Source: Thauera sp.
GTDB taxonomy: Bacteria > Pseudomonadota > Gammaproteobacteria > Burkholderiales > Rhodocyclaceae
Assembly (NCBI GenBank): GCA_024710965.1
Contig: JANJTU010000065.1
Location: 1-64,000 of the forward strand
Reading direction: 5' to 3'
DNA length: 64,000 bases
A program made the translations under genes and the position numbers. Within the stretch, counting starts at the first letter, position 1; every line of letters begins with the position of its first letter. The notes beneath the pieces were generated by a model. It ran no database searches and had not been told where the DNA came from. It was given only the letters and a program-made list of their open reading frames with translations. Below are positions 45,161-54,453 of this stretch, one piece after another.

Positions 45161-46342
45161 TCAAGGCTTGCAGCGGCTGTCGCGCTGGTCGAAGCCGAGC
45201 GTGTCCATGTTGTTGCTCTGATGCAGGAAGCCCTGGATCGGCGCGCGCTCGACCACCGCGTTGTGGGTGGCGAGCAGGATCGGCTGGCGCAGCTGGCGGT
45301 CCCAGGGGCGGAAGCCGAGGCGGTTGCCCTTGAAGCCGTCGATGGTGATCTCGTCGCCGCCGAGATAGGCGACGAGCTGCGCGAACGGCGCGTTCTCGGT
45401 GCGCACCACCGCCTCCACCACCGCCTTCACCGCGATCCAGGCCGCCCAGTCCGGGCTCGCGGGGTGGCGCCCCGCCTGCTTCATCAGCCGGCTGGTGAGC
45501 TGCGGCGCGCCGTGGCGCTCCCAGGCCCAGTGCCAGGCTTCCGCCACGAGGCCCTCGCTGCCCACCACCGGGCGCGGACGCACGCTGCGGTAGGGCACGC
45601 CGCGGGCGAACTCGCCGTCGCTGTCGGCGACGAAGACCGCGTCGTAGTCGGCGCCGGCGGTCAGCAGGCTGACATTGCCCTGCTCGCGCTGGCGCGGGTC
45701 GTTGCTCAGCACGAAGTTGCGCTTCGCCACGATCTTCAGGCCGAAGCGCTTCGCCGAGGCCTCGAAGGCCGCGGCGAGCAGACGATCGCCCGGCAGCGGC
45801 CCTTCGAGCAGCAGCACCTCGCGCCACTTGCGCGAGACGAGGTACTGCGCCATGGCGTCGGTCTGCATGGCGTGGTTCGGGATGGTGTGGAAGAGGTGCG
45901 GCTGGCATTGCGCCTGGCGCAACGCATCGTCGGCGGCGGCGACGTTGAACAGCAGCAGCTCCTTGCCGCGCGTGGCCTGCGCCAGCTCGGCGACGACCTC
46001 GGCCGGGGCGTCGACGAGGAAGAAGCGCACGCCCTCGGCCTGCAGCTTCTCCACCTGGGCGAGCAGCGCCTTCGCGTCGGCGCCCTTGACGCGGTCCAGC
46101 GCAAACTCGACCTTCAGCGCCTGGCCGACGAAGCGCGCCTCGCGCAGCGCCACCTCGGCGCCGGCAAAGGGCGCGCCGAAGGGCTGCGACAGGGTGCGGA
46201 AGAAGGTGCGCTTGTCGTCGTAGCGCGGGTTGCGGTCGAGTTCGAGAAAGGCGAAACGGATCGTCTCGGCCGCCACCGGCAGGCTCAGCAGCAAGGCGGC
46301 GATCAGCAGCAGGAGACGGTGCAGCAGGCGGGACAAAGGCAT
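45161..46342 (-). CDS. Branched-chain-amino-acid-type ABC binding protein of the PQQ-associated transporter
   Basis: A 393-residue periplasmic binding-fold protein. The signal peptide covers residues 1 to about 25 (LLHRLLLLIAALLLSLPVAA). The core (FNVAAADDALR, CQPHLFHTIPNHAMQTDAMAQYL, GADYDAVFVADSDGEFAR) resembles type I Leu/Ile/Val binding proteins and the PQQ-associated family. GGAGGAGG precedes the ATG at 46342; the frame is open to 46402. It lies between the propeller and permease genes on the same strand. The ligand is unknown, possibly an alcohol or aldehyde metabolite. Confidence 0.88.
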   Translation of the reverse strand: MPLSRLLHRLLLLIAALLLSLPVAAETIRFAFLELDRNPRYDDKRTFFRTLSQPFGAPFAGAEVALREARFVGQALKVEFALDRVKGADAKALLAQVEKLQAEGVRFFLVDAPAEVVAELAQATRGKELLLFNVAAADDALRQAQCQPHLFHTIPNHAMQTDAMAQYLVSRKWREVLLLEGPLPGDRLLAAAFEASAKRFGLKIVAKRNFVLSNDPRQREQGNVSLLTAGADYDAVFVADSDGEFARGVPYRSVRPRPVVGSEGLVAEAWHWAWERHGAPQLTSRLMKQAGRHPASPDWAAWIAVKAVVEAVVRTENAPFAQLVAYLGGDEITIDGFKGNRLGFRPWDRQLRQPILLATHNAVVERAPIQGFLHQSNNMDTLGFDQRDSRCKP

Positions 46343-46379
46343 GGGCCTCCTCCGATACAGGAGCACAGAAAGGCGGCGG

Positions 46380-46456
46380 GATCGATGCGGCACCGCCCAC
46401 ATCGATCCGCCCGGCAGGCGACGGCCCCGGGCGCCGCCGGCGCACCCGGGCCGTTG
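46380..46456. repeat. Two inverted repeats between the propeller and binding-protein genes
   Basis: GATCGATG at 46380-46387 and CATCGATC at 46400-46407 are perfect eight-base arms with a 12-base gap. A second GC-rich hairpin, ACGGCCC(C)GGG ... CCCGGGCCGT, follows at about 46421-46455. Both lie in the 117-bp spacer between two co-oriented genes, where they could reduce read-through. Confidence 0.5.
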
Positions 46457-46459
46457 CGA

Positions 46460-47455
46460 TCAGTCGTCGATCACCGCCGTGTGCGGCACGCGACCGACCG
46501 GCGCCGACTTGATCACCTTGTTCGTCTTCGTGTCGACGATCGAGACATCGTCCGACAGGCCGTTGACGACGAAGAGCAGGCTCTCGTCACGGTTCAGGGT
46601 CACGCCCCAGGCGCGCTGGCCGACGAGCACGTAGTCCTTCACCGCCCGCGAGGCGACGTCGACGACGGCGAAGTGGTTGGCGCGGCCGAGGGTGACGTAG
46701 GCGGTCTTGCCGTCGCGCGTCATCGTGATGCCGACCGGGGTGACGTCGTCGGCGCGGAAGCCCTTGGGCGTGAACGACACCGTGCCCTTGATCGCGTTCG
46801 TCGCCCCGTCGAGGATCGTCACCGAGCCGCCGAGCTCGTTCGTCACCCACACCTCGCCGCCGTCGGGCGTCGCGGCAAAGCGCCGCGGCCGGTTGCCGAC
46901 GACGACGTTGGCCGCCACCGCGTTGGTCGCGGTGTCGATGACGTGCACCATGTTGGCGACTTCGGACGTCACGTACAGGCGCTTGCCGTCCGGGCTCATC
47001 ATGACGCCTTCGGGCTCCTCGCCGACCTCGATCTCGGCCAGCACCTTGTTCGCCGCGACGTCGATCACCGAGACCTTGGCATCCTCCTCGTTGGAGACGT
47101 AGAAGCGCTTGCCGTCGCGACTGACATCGAACATCTCGGGATCCTCGCCGACCTCGATCGAGCGCTCCACCGCCAGCGTCGCGATGTCGATCACGTCGAT
47201 GCGCTCGGAGTTGCTCGCGATCACGTACAGCTTGTCGCGCCCGGCGCTGAGCTTCATGTCGCGCGGCCGCTCGCCGGTGGCGATGGTCTTCACCACGGCA
47301 TAGGTCTTGCCGTCGAGCACGGTCACGGCATTGTCGTTTTCGCTGCTGACGAAGATGTGACCGCTGCCCTTGGCCAGCGCGGCGCTCATCGGCAGGGAAA
47401 GCAGCACGCCGGCGGCGAGCGCGACGGTCAGCGGTTTCAGGCGGATCTTGCGCAT
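46460..47455 (-). CDS. Exported YVTN beta-propeller protein of the PQQ-associated cluster
   Basis: A 331-residue protein made of about seven YVTN-type propeller blades after a signal peptide (residues 1 to about 28). Repeats such as FYVSNEEDAKVSVIDVA, YVTSEVANMVHVIDTA, WVTNELGGSVTILD and VVNGLSDDVSIVDT recur at about 42-residue intervals. Such proteins are the regular partner of the PQQ-associated ABC genes; their exact task is unknown. GGAGACAACAAGC precedes the ATG. It follows the ATPase gene by 43 bp on the same strand. Confidence 0.91.
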   Translation of the reverse strand: MRKIRLKPLTVALAAGVLLSLPMSAALAKGSGHIFVSSENDNAVTVLDGKTYAVVKTIATGERPRDMKLSAGRDKLYVIASNSERIDVIDIATLAVERSIEVGEDPEMFDVSRDGKRFYVSNEEDAKVSVIDVAANKVLAEIEVGEEPEGVMMSPDGKRLYVTSEVANMVHVIDTATNAVAANVVVGNRPRRFAATPDGGEVWVTNELGGSVTILDGATNAIKGTVSFTPKGFRADDVTPVGITMTRDGKTAYVTLGRANHFAVVDVASRAVKDYVLVGQRAWGVTLNRDESLLFVVNGLSDDVSIVDTKTNKVIKSAPVGRVPHTAVIDD

Positions 47456-47498
47456 GCTTGTTGTCTCCTATGTTGTCGAACCACTTTGTACTACCCGA

Positions 47499-48270
47499 TC
47501 ACGACGGCGCAGTCTCGGTCTGCGCGCCACCGGTCAGCTGCAGGAAGGCCTCCGCCAGCGAGCCGGTGCCAGCTTGCGCCACCAGCGCCTGCGGCGTGCC
47601 TTCGGCCAGAATCATGCCCTTGTGCAGCACGACGACACGGTCGGCCGCCTCGGCTTCATCGACCAGGTGCGAGGCCCACAGCACCGCCACGCCGCGCTCG
47701 CGCAGCCCCAGCACCTCGGTGAGCAGCTGCCGGCGCGAGGCCGGGTCCAGCCCCACCGTGGCCTCGTCCATCAGCAGCACCGAGGGCGAATGGATCAGCG
47801 CGCGCGCCAGCTCCACCTTGCGCCGGTTGCCGCCCGACAGCTCGCGCACACGGTCGCCGGCACGCTCGGTGAGGCCGACGCGGCGCAGCGCATCGGCGAT
47901 CCTTTCGCGCGCGGCGCGCCCGCCCAGGCCGTGCAGGCGGGCATGGAAGACGAGGTTGGCCTCGACGCTCAGGTCCAGGTCCAGCGTCATCTGCTGGAAC
48001 ACGACGCCGATGCGCCCGAGCGCGCGCACCGGCTCGCGCCGCATGTCGTGGCCGCAGACGCGCACCACGCCGGCGTCGGCGTTGAAAAGGCCGGTCAGGA
48101 GCTGGAACAGCGTCGTCTTGCCGGCGCCGTTCGGCCCGAGCAGGGCGACGAACTCGCCCGGCGCCACCGCCAGGCTGACGCCCTTCAGCGCCTCGCGTGC
48201 ACCGTAGGACTTGCGCACCGCCTCGACCTGCAGCAGCCAGTCCGGCGGCCTGCCGTCCTGCGTCCGTGGC

Positions 48271-48278
<8 letters not shown>
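47499..48278 (-). CDS. ABC transporter ATPase, PQQ-associated
   Basis: A 259-residue ATP-binding cassette. Walker A is GPNGAGKTT, the signature LSGGNRRKVELARAL, Walker B VLLMDEATVGLD, followed by an H-loop at WASHLVDEAEAADR. This is the ABC-2-type ATPase that drives the permease at 44310-45119. The stop codon is followed by the propeller gene. Its first codons overlap the 3' end of the next upstream ATPase gene by eight bases, so the two transporters share a transcript. Confidence 0.95.
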
Positions 48279-49056
<778 letters not shown>

Positions 49057-49059
49057 GGC

Positions 49060-49818
49060 TCAGCCCCTCCAGCGCGTCAGCCGGCGCTCGAGCGGGCGCA
49101 GGATCAGCGCCTCGACGAGCAGCACGATGGCGGCGAACACCAGCGTGTAGGCGAGGATGCCGGCAATGTCGAAGAACTGGAAGAAGACGTTGAGCTGGAA
49201 GCCGATGCCGTTGCTGCGGCCGAGCAGCTCGACCACGAGGACGATCTTCCAGATCAGCGACAGGCCCGAGCGCGCCGCCGCCATCAGGTAGGGGTAGAGC
49301 TGCGGCAGGTACACCCGGCTCAGCGTCTTCCAGCGCGACAGGCGGTAGGCGCGCGCCACCTGCATCAGCCGCGGATCGACCGCGCGCGCACCTTCGCGCA
49401 CGGTGACGATCACGGTCGGGATCTTGTTGATGGCGACGGCGACGATGGCCGCGGTGTCGTTGAGGCCGAACCAGACATAGCACAGGATGATCGTGACCAG
49501 CGCCGGAACGTTGAGCCCGAGCACGAGCCAGCCATCGAGGAAAAGATCGAGCTGGCGCCAGCGCCCCATGGCGATGCCGATCGCGGTGCCGATCAGCATC
49601 GCCGCGGCAAAGCTGATGACCACGCGCGACAGCGTGACGCCGAGGTGCTGCGGCAGCGCCAGCGACAGGGTCTCGTCCACGACGCGCCCGAACACGGTCA
49701 GCGGCGGCGGCAGCATGCCGCTCTGCAGCAGCGCCGCCGCCACCTGCCACAGCAGCACGAACACCAGCAGCGAAGCCAGGCGCAGCCCCGCATCACCGCC
49801 GCTCGTCAGCCGTTTCAT
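49060..49818 (-). CDS. NitT/TauT-type ABC transporter permease
   Basis: A 252-residue inner-membrane permease with about six helices and the EAA-type loop (ARAYRLSRWKTLSRVYLPQLYPYLMAAAR) near residue 150. GGAGG lies five bases before the ATG at 49818, so that start is preferred. A GTG at 49890 overlapping the binding-protein stop (GTGA) would add 24 residues and is possible. It pairs with the ATPase downstream and the binding protein upstream. Confidence 0.93.
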   Translation of the reverse strand: MKRLTSGGDAGLRLASLLVFVLLWQVAAALLQSGMLPPPLTVFGRVVDETLSLALPQHLGVTLSRVVISFAAAMLIGTAIGIAMGRWRQLDLFLDGWLVLGLNVPALVTIILCYVWFGLNDTAAIVAVAINKIPTVIVTVREGARAVDPRLMQVARAYRLSRWKTLSRVYLPQLYPYLMAAARSGLSLIWKIVLVVELLGRSNGIGFQLNVFFQFFDIAGILAYTLVFAAIVLLVEALILRPLERRLTRWRG

Positions 49819-49886
49819 GCGCGCCTCCGCCGCCATCGCCGCCGGCAGCACGGCAGTATCGTTTCCTGCGCGTCGCAGCCTGGCCG

Positions 49887-50876
49887 TCACCGATCCGCGC
49901 CTCCGGCCCAGAAGGTCCCTGCGGCGAGCGCCTTCGCGTTGCCCACCAGCGCCGTGCCGCCCTCGGCGGCGAGGATGTCGAACACCTGACGCGCGACCGC
50001 CTCGGCCTCGCCCATCGTCGCCGCCGGGATCCCGGCGCGGAAGCCGTCGCGCAGCGCGCGGAAGGTGGCGTCGTCGTCCACCCTCATCAGCGGGCGCAGC
50101 TCGGTCCACACCTCGTCCGACTCGCGCATGCGCTGCTTGGCCGCCGCCGAGGCGCGCAGGAAGGCGCGGATCGCCTGCGGATGCTTCGCCGCCCACTCCT
50201 CGCGGAACACCCAGCCCACCAGCGGCAGCTCGGAGCGTACACCGAGCTCGGCGAGGATATCCTCCATGCTCAGCAGCGGCACCATGCCGGCCGCCCGCAG
50301 GCGCGCGCCGTAGTGCCAGAAGTTCAGCGCCGCCGGCAGCTCGCCGCGCAGCATCAGCTCGTTGAGCAGCGGCGGCGCGACGAAGTCGGCCTGCAGCCAT
50401 TGCGCCGCGTCCTCGCCGACGGTGCGGCGCGCGTAGGCGCGCAGCAACAGCCAGCTCTTGTCGAGCGGCCCGCCGGCGACGCCGAGGCGCTTGCCGCGCA
50501 GGTCGGCGAAGCGCTTGACGCCCGCGTCGGGGCGCACCATCACGCCGCCGACGGCGAGCGAATACGGCACGAAGGTGAAGTCGCGCCCTTCGGCGCGCTG
50601 GCGCGCAACCCAGATCCAGTCATTGACGATGACGTCGACCGCACTGCCGAGCATCGCCACGTTGGCCGCATCCTTCAGAGCCAGCGGCACGACCTCCAGG
50701 CGCACGCCCTCGCGCTCCGCGAGGCCGGCCCGCTGCATGACCTCCAGCTCCCAGCTGACGGTGCCGAACTGCAGCACGCCGACGCGGACCGTCGGCAGCT
50801 CGGCGGCCTGCACGGCCGCAGCCGCGAAAGCAGCCAGCATCGCCAGCACTCCCCACGCCTTGCGCATGAACGACAT
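49887..50876 (-). CDS. NitT/TauT-type ABC substrate-binding protein
   Basis: A 329-residue NMT1/SsuA-like periplasmic binding protein. The signal peptide covers residues 1 to about 24. The mature start VRVGVLQFGTVSWELEVMQRAGL and the VDVIVNDWIWVARQRAEGR segment are typical of the group, though relatives in quinoprotein clusters have no assigned ligand. AGGAGGGG precedes the ATG. It is the first gene of a minus-strand operon that continues into the PQQ-associated ABC genes. Its divergent spacer contains the dyad at 51122-51142. Confidence 0.91.
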   Translation of the reverse strand: MSFMRKAWGVLAMLAAFAAAAVQAAELPTVRVGVLQFGTVSWELEVMQRAGLAEREGVRLEVVPLALKDAANVAMLGSAVDVIVNDWIWVARQRAEGRDFTFVPYSLAVGGVMVRPDAGVKRFADLRGKRLGVAGGPLDKSWLLLRAYARRTVGEDAAQWLQADFVAPPLLNELMLRGELPAALNFWHYGARLRAAGMVPLLSMEDILAELGVRSELPLVGWVFREEWAAKHPQAIRAFLRASAAAKQRMRESDEVWTELRPLMRVDDDATFRALRDGFRAGIPAATMGEAEAVARQVFDILAAEGGTALVGNAKALAAGTFWAGGADR

Positions 50877-51272
50877 CGGCCCCTCCTCTCTGTTGTTGTC
50901 CAGTCATGCACCGCGACGATTATGGGCATGTACTGGGATCTGTCGATCGCCAGTAAAAAGCAGAATTTATGCCCAGATTATCGCAATCGAGAGCTCGGAG
51001 GCTCGTGGCCGGGCGGATTTGGTCTTCAAGCAGAGATTTTCACTAGCGCACGACATGGTTCCTGCTTCGAATGGGAGCAACTGTTCAATCCTGATACATG
51101 CCTCAATTGCTCGGAATGAGCTGCTCCACGTGCGATGGAGCATTGCCGGCCGCGGCACGAATCATGCGTTCACGAGGCCCAAATCGCAGAAGCCACGATC
51201 CGACTGCTTTCGTCGCCATGCGCCACCGTTCCGAGACACCATATCAGGATGCATGCTACCCAGGGCATCACC
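50877..51272. other. Divergent regulatory spacer of lower GC content
   Basis: This 396-bp spacer separates the minus-strand ABC operon from the plus-strand sensor gene and is clearly less GC-rich than its surroundings. It must hold both promoters. I see a seven-base dyad at 51122-51142 and a weak -24/-12 candidate at 51153-51167, but no gene. Confidence 0.55.
51122..51142. promoter_or_regulatory. Seven-base dyad in the divergent spacer
   Basis: TGCTCCA at 51122-51128 and TGGAGCA at 51136-51142 are perfect arms with a seven-base spacer, a geometry common for dimeric regulators. It is 131 bp before the sensor gene start and 246 bp before the ABC operon start. The binding protein is unknown. 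Confidence 0.45.
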
Positions 51273-52064
51273 ATGGCAGCAGGAAAACACCGCTCCTCCG
51301 GCGCCGAGCCTGGCCCACCGGCACGGACCTTCGTCGCAGACGTGCTCGAACCCGAGCGCGCGCGGCTGGTCGCGTTTTCCATGCCGGCGATGGAGAGCCT
51401 GCACCTGCAGCTGGGGAGCCCCACCCTGACCGTGCTCCTTGCCGACCGCGACGGCTTCATCCTCAGCGTGGTCGGCCCGCCGCTGCCGCAGCTGGCCGCC
51501 GCGCCCGGCGGCGCCCCGGCGGCAGCGGACGACCTGGCCGCAGCGCCCACGGCCGGCCTCGGCACCATCACCGATCACGCCGTGGCGCTGATCGCGGGCC
51601 GGCGCGTGGTGATGGGGGTCACGGCGCCGATCCTCGCTCCCGACGGCGGCATCATCGGCATCCTCGACTTCTGTGCCACCCCGTTCGACAACCTCAGCCA
51701 CGCGAGCGCGCTGCTGCAGACCACCGCCGGCATCATCGAGCACCGTCTCCTCGAGAGCGACGAGCACGGCTTCCTGGTGCTGCATTTCCATCCCCGCCCC
51801 GGCGTGCTCGGCAGCCCGCTCGAAGCGCTGGCGGTGTTCGACCGCGAGAGCCGCCTGCTCGCGACCAACCAGGTCGCGAACAACCTGCTCGCACTCGGCG
51901 GCGGCCGCGGCGAGCTGCATTGCCCCGACTGCTTCGACGCCCATTGGCCAGGGCTGGTCGGCCAGGCCGCGCTGAGCGTGACCGAACCGTTCATGATCCG
52001 GGCCTGCCGGGGCACGCAGTTCTACGCGCGCGCCACCCTGCGCCACCCGCCCGGCGAGCGCTGA
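51273..52064 (+). CDS. Stand-alone GAF/PAS sensor protein resembling the sensor half of the sigma-54 activator
   Basis: A 263-residue protein that aligns by eye with residues of about 90-330 of the AcoR-type activator at 8823-10877: LTVLLADRDGFIL with [30 protein letters not shown] with [18 protein letters not shown], and LVLHFHPRPGVLGSPLEAL with [18 protein letters not shown]. It then stops; the AAA+ and Fis domains are absent. A CPDC pair is unique to it. It could sense the same ligand and modulate the activator or the adjacent kinase. The start is chosen at 51273 (AGGG spacing); 51249 is an alternative. It is followed by the two-component genes. Confidence 0.82.
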   Translation: MAAGKHRSSGAEPGPPARTFVADVLEPERARLVAFSMPAMESLHLQLGSPTLTVLLADRDGFILSVVGPPLPQLAAAPGGAPAAADDLAAAPTAGLGTITDHAVALIAGRRVVMGVTAPILAPDGGIIGILDFCATPFDNLSHASALLQTTAGIIEHRLLESDEHGFLVLHFHPRPGVLGSPLEALAVFDRESRLLATNQVANNLLALGGGRGELHCPDCFDAHWPGLVGQAALSVTEPFMIRACRGTQFYARATLRHPPGER

Positions 52065-52179
52065 AGCGAGACACCGCCATGCATCCGCAGACCAACACGG
52101 CCGGGATCGAATCCCGCCTCTTCCCGGTCAAATCCGGCAGCCGATCGGCCACCACGCAGCCCGATCACGGAGGTCGCCC

Positions 52180-53619
52180 ATGATCCAGTTCTTCCGGAAG
52201 CGCTTCGCCGACGATCCGGCGCCGGACGGGGCAGTTGCCAATGCGGCTCGGACCAGGCTGGCGCACGCGCCGCTGCCCACGCTGCACGCACGCGTCAGCC
52301 TCGTGCTGACCGGGCTGCTGGCGCTGCTGATGGTGATCGGCGCCATCGGCTGGGTGCGCGAGACCCGCCACGCAATCCACGAGGAAGTCCAGGCCGCGAG
52401 CCGGGTCGCCGAGCAGTGGCTGACCGTACTGATCGACGAGACCCTGCGCGACGGCGACCAGGCACGCGAGCGCCTGATCGCCCACCTCGCGGCGGTCGGC
52501 CGCGTGCGCGCCAACCAGCTCGAAGTCTTCGCCCCCGACGGTGCGCTGCTCTATGTCTCGCCGGCGTCCACCTACAAGGCGGGCCGCTTCGCCCCGGTCT
52601 GGTTCGCCAGACAGGTCACGCCCGAGCTGGCCCCACGCGAATACGCAGCGGGCGAGCTGCGCATCGTGATGCTGCCGGATGCCTCGCGCGCCGCACTCGA
52701 CGCCTGGGACGAGGTGCTCGCCGGCCTGGGCTGGGGCTGCGCGCTGCTGCTCGTCGTGTGGCTCGCCAGCCGCGCCGCGCTCAATCGCGCGCTGGCGCCG
52801 CTGCAGCAGATCAACCACGCGATCGCGCGCGGCGCCGACGGCCTGTTCGACACCCGCCTGCCGACCTATCCGGTCAGCGAGCTCGACCTGCTCGCGCGCA
52901 GCTACAACCGCCTCGCCGACAGCCTGGACAGCACCCGCGCGCAGAACGCCCGCCTCGAAGAAGACCAGGCCTTCGCCCACGCGCTGCACGAGCGCCTGGA
53001 AGAGGAGCGGCGCATGATCGCGCGCGAGCTGCACGACGAACTGGGCCAGGCGATCACCGCCGTGCGCGCCATCGCCGGTGCGATCATGCAGCGCAGCGAG
53101 GACCAGCCGCCGCTGCACGGCAGCGCGCAGGCGATCCTGGCGATGACCGGACAGATGCAGGACGGCGTGCGCTCGATCCTGCGCCGCCTGCGGCCGGGCA
53201 ACGGCCACCCCGAGGTGCGGGTGGAAGACGCGGTGAACGACTACTGCACGCTGTGGTCGAGCCACCATCCGGACATCGCGCTCGACTGCAAGGTCGCGCC
53301 GCTGTCCGGGCCGCTGTCCGAACAGCTGGGGCTGACCGTGCTGCGGCTGCTGCAGGAAAGCCTGACCAACGTCGCCCGCCACGCCGGCGCGAGCACGGTG
53401 GAAGTGAGCCTGCGCCAGCTGGGCGAGGAAATCGAACTGCGCGTGCGCGACAATGGCCGCGGCCTGAACGGCGGGACGGCCCCCGACCGCTTCGGCGTGC
53501 TCGGCATGCGCGAGCGCGTGAATGAAATGCACGGCGAACTGCGCTTCGAGACCCCGCCCAGCGGTGGCCTCAGCGTCTGTGCGCGGCTGCCGTGCACCAC
53601 TGCTTCCGAGGAGAGTTGA
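52180..53619 (+). CDS. Sensor histidine kinase (HisKA_3/NarX-like)
   Basis: A 479-residue membrane kinase. Transmembrane segments at about 38-58 and 185-205 bracket a periplasmic sensor region of about 125 residues, then a HAMP-like linker (LNRALAPLQQINHAIARGADGLFD). The H-box ARELHDELGQ places the phospho-accepting histidine at about 285, followed by N-box LQESLTNVARHAG and G-box VRDNGRGL. CGGAGG precedes the ATG. The response regulator gene begins one base after its stop. Such pairs (MxaY, PedS types) control methanol and alcohol dehydrogenase genes elsewhere; that role here is inferred from location. Confidence 0.93.
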   Translation: MIQFFRKRFADDPAPDGAVANAARTRLAHAPLPTLHARVSLVLTGLLALLMVIGAIGWVRETRHAIHEEVQAASRVAEQWLTVLIDETLRDGDQARERLIAHLAAVGRVRANQLEVFAPDGALLYVSPASTYKAGRFAPVWFARQVTPELAPREYAAGELRIVMLPDASRAALDAWDEVLAGLGWGCALLLVVWLASRAALNRALAPLQQINHAIARGADGLFDTRLPTYPVSELDLLARSYNRLADSLDSTRAQNARLEEDQAFAHALHERLEEERRMIARELHDELGQAITAVRAIAGAIMQRSEDQPPLHGSAQAILAMTGQMQDGVRSILRRLRPGNGHPEVRVEDAVNDYCTLWSSHHPDIALDCKVAPLSGPLSEQLGLTVLRLLQESLTNVARHAGASTVEVSLRQLGEEIELRVRDNGRGLNGGTAPDRFGVLGMRERVNEMHGELRFETPPSGGLSVCARLPCTTASEES

Positions 53620-53620
53620 T

Positions 53621-54268
53621 GTGGCACTGACGCTGGAGAAACTTCGCATCCTGCTCGCGGACGACCATGCGGTCGTGCGCATGGGCTTTCGTCTGCTGCT
53701 GGAAGGCGCGGGCGCGATCATCGTCGCCGAGGTCGATAGCGGCGAGGCCGCGATCAGCGCCTATGCGGACCTGCGCCCCGACGCGCTGGTGATGGACGTG
53801 TCGATGCCCGGCATCGGCGGCATCACCGCACTCGAGCGCCTGCGCGCCCACCTGCCCCATGCGCGCGTGCTGATGCTCTCCGCCCACGACGACGCCCAGG
53901 TGCCGAGCCGGGCGCTGCGCGCCGGCGCCACCGGCTACCTGTCGAAACGCGCCCAGCCGCAGGAGCTGATCCGCGCCGTCGGCATGGTCGCACGCGGCCA
54001 GCGCTACCTCGACACGGAGCTGGCGCCGCAACTGGCGCTGGCGCAGTTCGGCGGCGCCAGCGACCCGGTGGAGGCGCTGACCGAGAAGGAGTTCGCCGTC
54101 TTCCTGCAGCTCGCCCGGGGGCGCTCGGTAGCGGAAGTGGCGCGCAGCCACAACCTGAGCCAGAGCACCGTCGGTACCCACCTCTATCACATCAAGCAGA
54201 AGCTCAACGTGTCGAACGCGGCCGAACTCGCCCTGCTCGCGGTGCGCAGCGGGCTGATCGAAGCCTGA
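53621..54268 (+). CDS. NarL/FixJ-type response regulator
   Basis: A 215-residue regulator: a receiver domain with the acidic pair in LLADDH (residues 14-15), the phospho-acceptor Asp59 (VMDVSMPG) and Lys109 or so in GYLSKR, followed by a LuxR-type helix-turn-helix (LTEKEFAVFLQLARGRSVAEVARSHNLSQSTVGTHL). The only good start is a GTG at 53621, one base after the kinase stop with GGAGAG upstream; no in-frame ATG lies near. The kinase and regulator are co-translated. Its targets may include the nearby quinoprotein or pqq genes, but no binding sites were identified. Confidence 0.93.
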   Translation: MALTLEKLRILLADDHAVVRMGFRLLLEGAGAIIVAEVDSGEAAISAYADLRPDALVMDVSMPGIGGITALERLRAHLPHARVLMLSAHDDAQVPSRALRAGATGYLSKRAQPQELIRAVGMVARGQRYLDTELAPQLALAQFGGASDPVEALTEKEFAVFLQLARGRSVAEVARSHNLSQSTVGTHLYHIKQKLNVSNAAELALLAVRSGLIEA

Positions 54269-54358
54269 GCGAGATCGGACCGACGGCCGGACACACCGCG
54301 GCTGCGGTCGTCCCGGCTCAAAGGCGGTGAACAAATCGTAGCGAGCGGTGCGAGGCCG

Positions 54359-54402
54359 GCGCCTCAGTTGTCCAATGAGGCGCAGCCGTACAAGGGTACG
54401 GC
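54359..54402. terminator. Two consecutive hairpins between convergent genes
   Basis: GCGCCTCA (54359-54366) pairs with TGAGGCGC (54376-54383) around a nine-base loop, and GCCGTAC with GTACGGC at 54385-54402 around a four-base loop. The pair sits in the 185-bp spacer between the response regulator (+) and pqqE (-). They probably end both transcripts; the lack of T runs leaves this inferred. Confidence 0.6.
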
Positions 54403-54453
54403 GAGCATCGCTGGGGCGAAATCGGGCCGCGCAGTAGATCTATTCGCGGCCTC

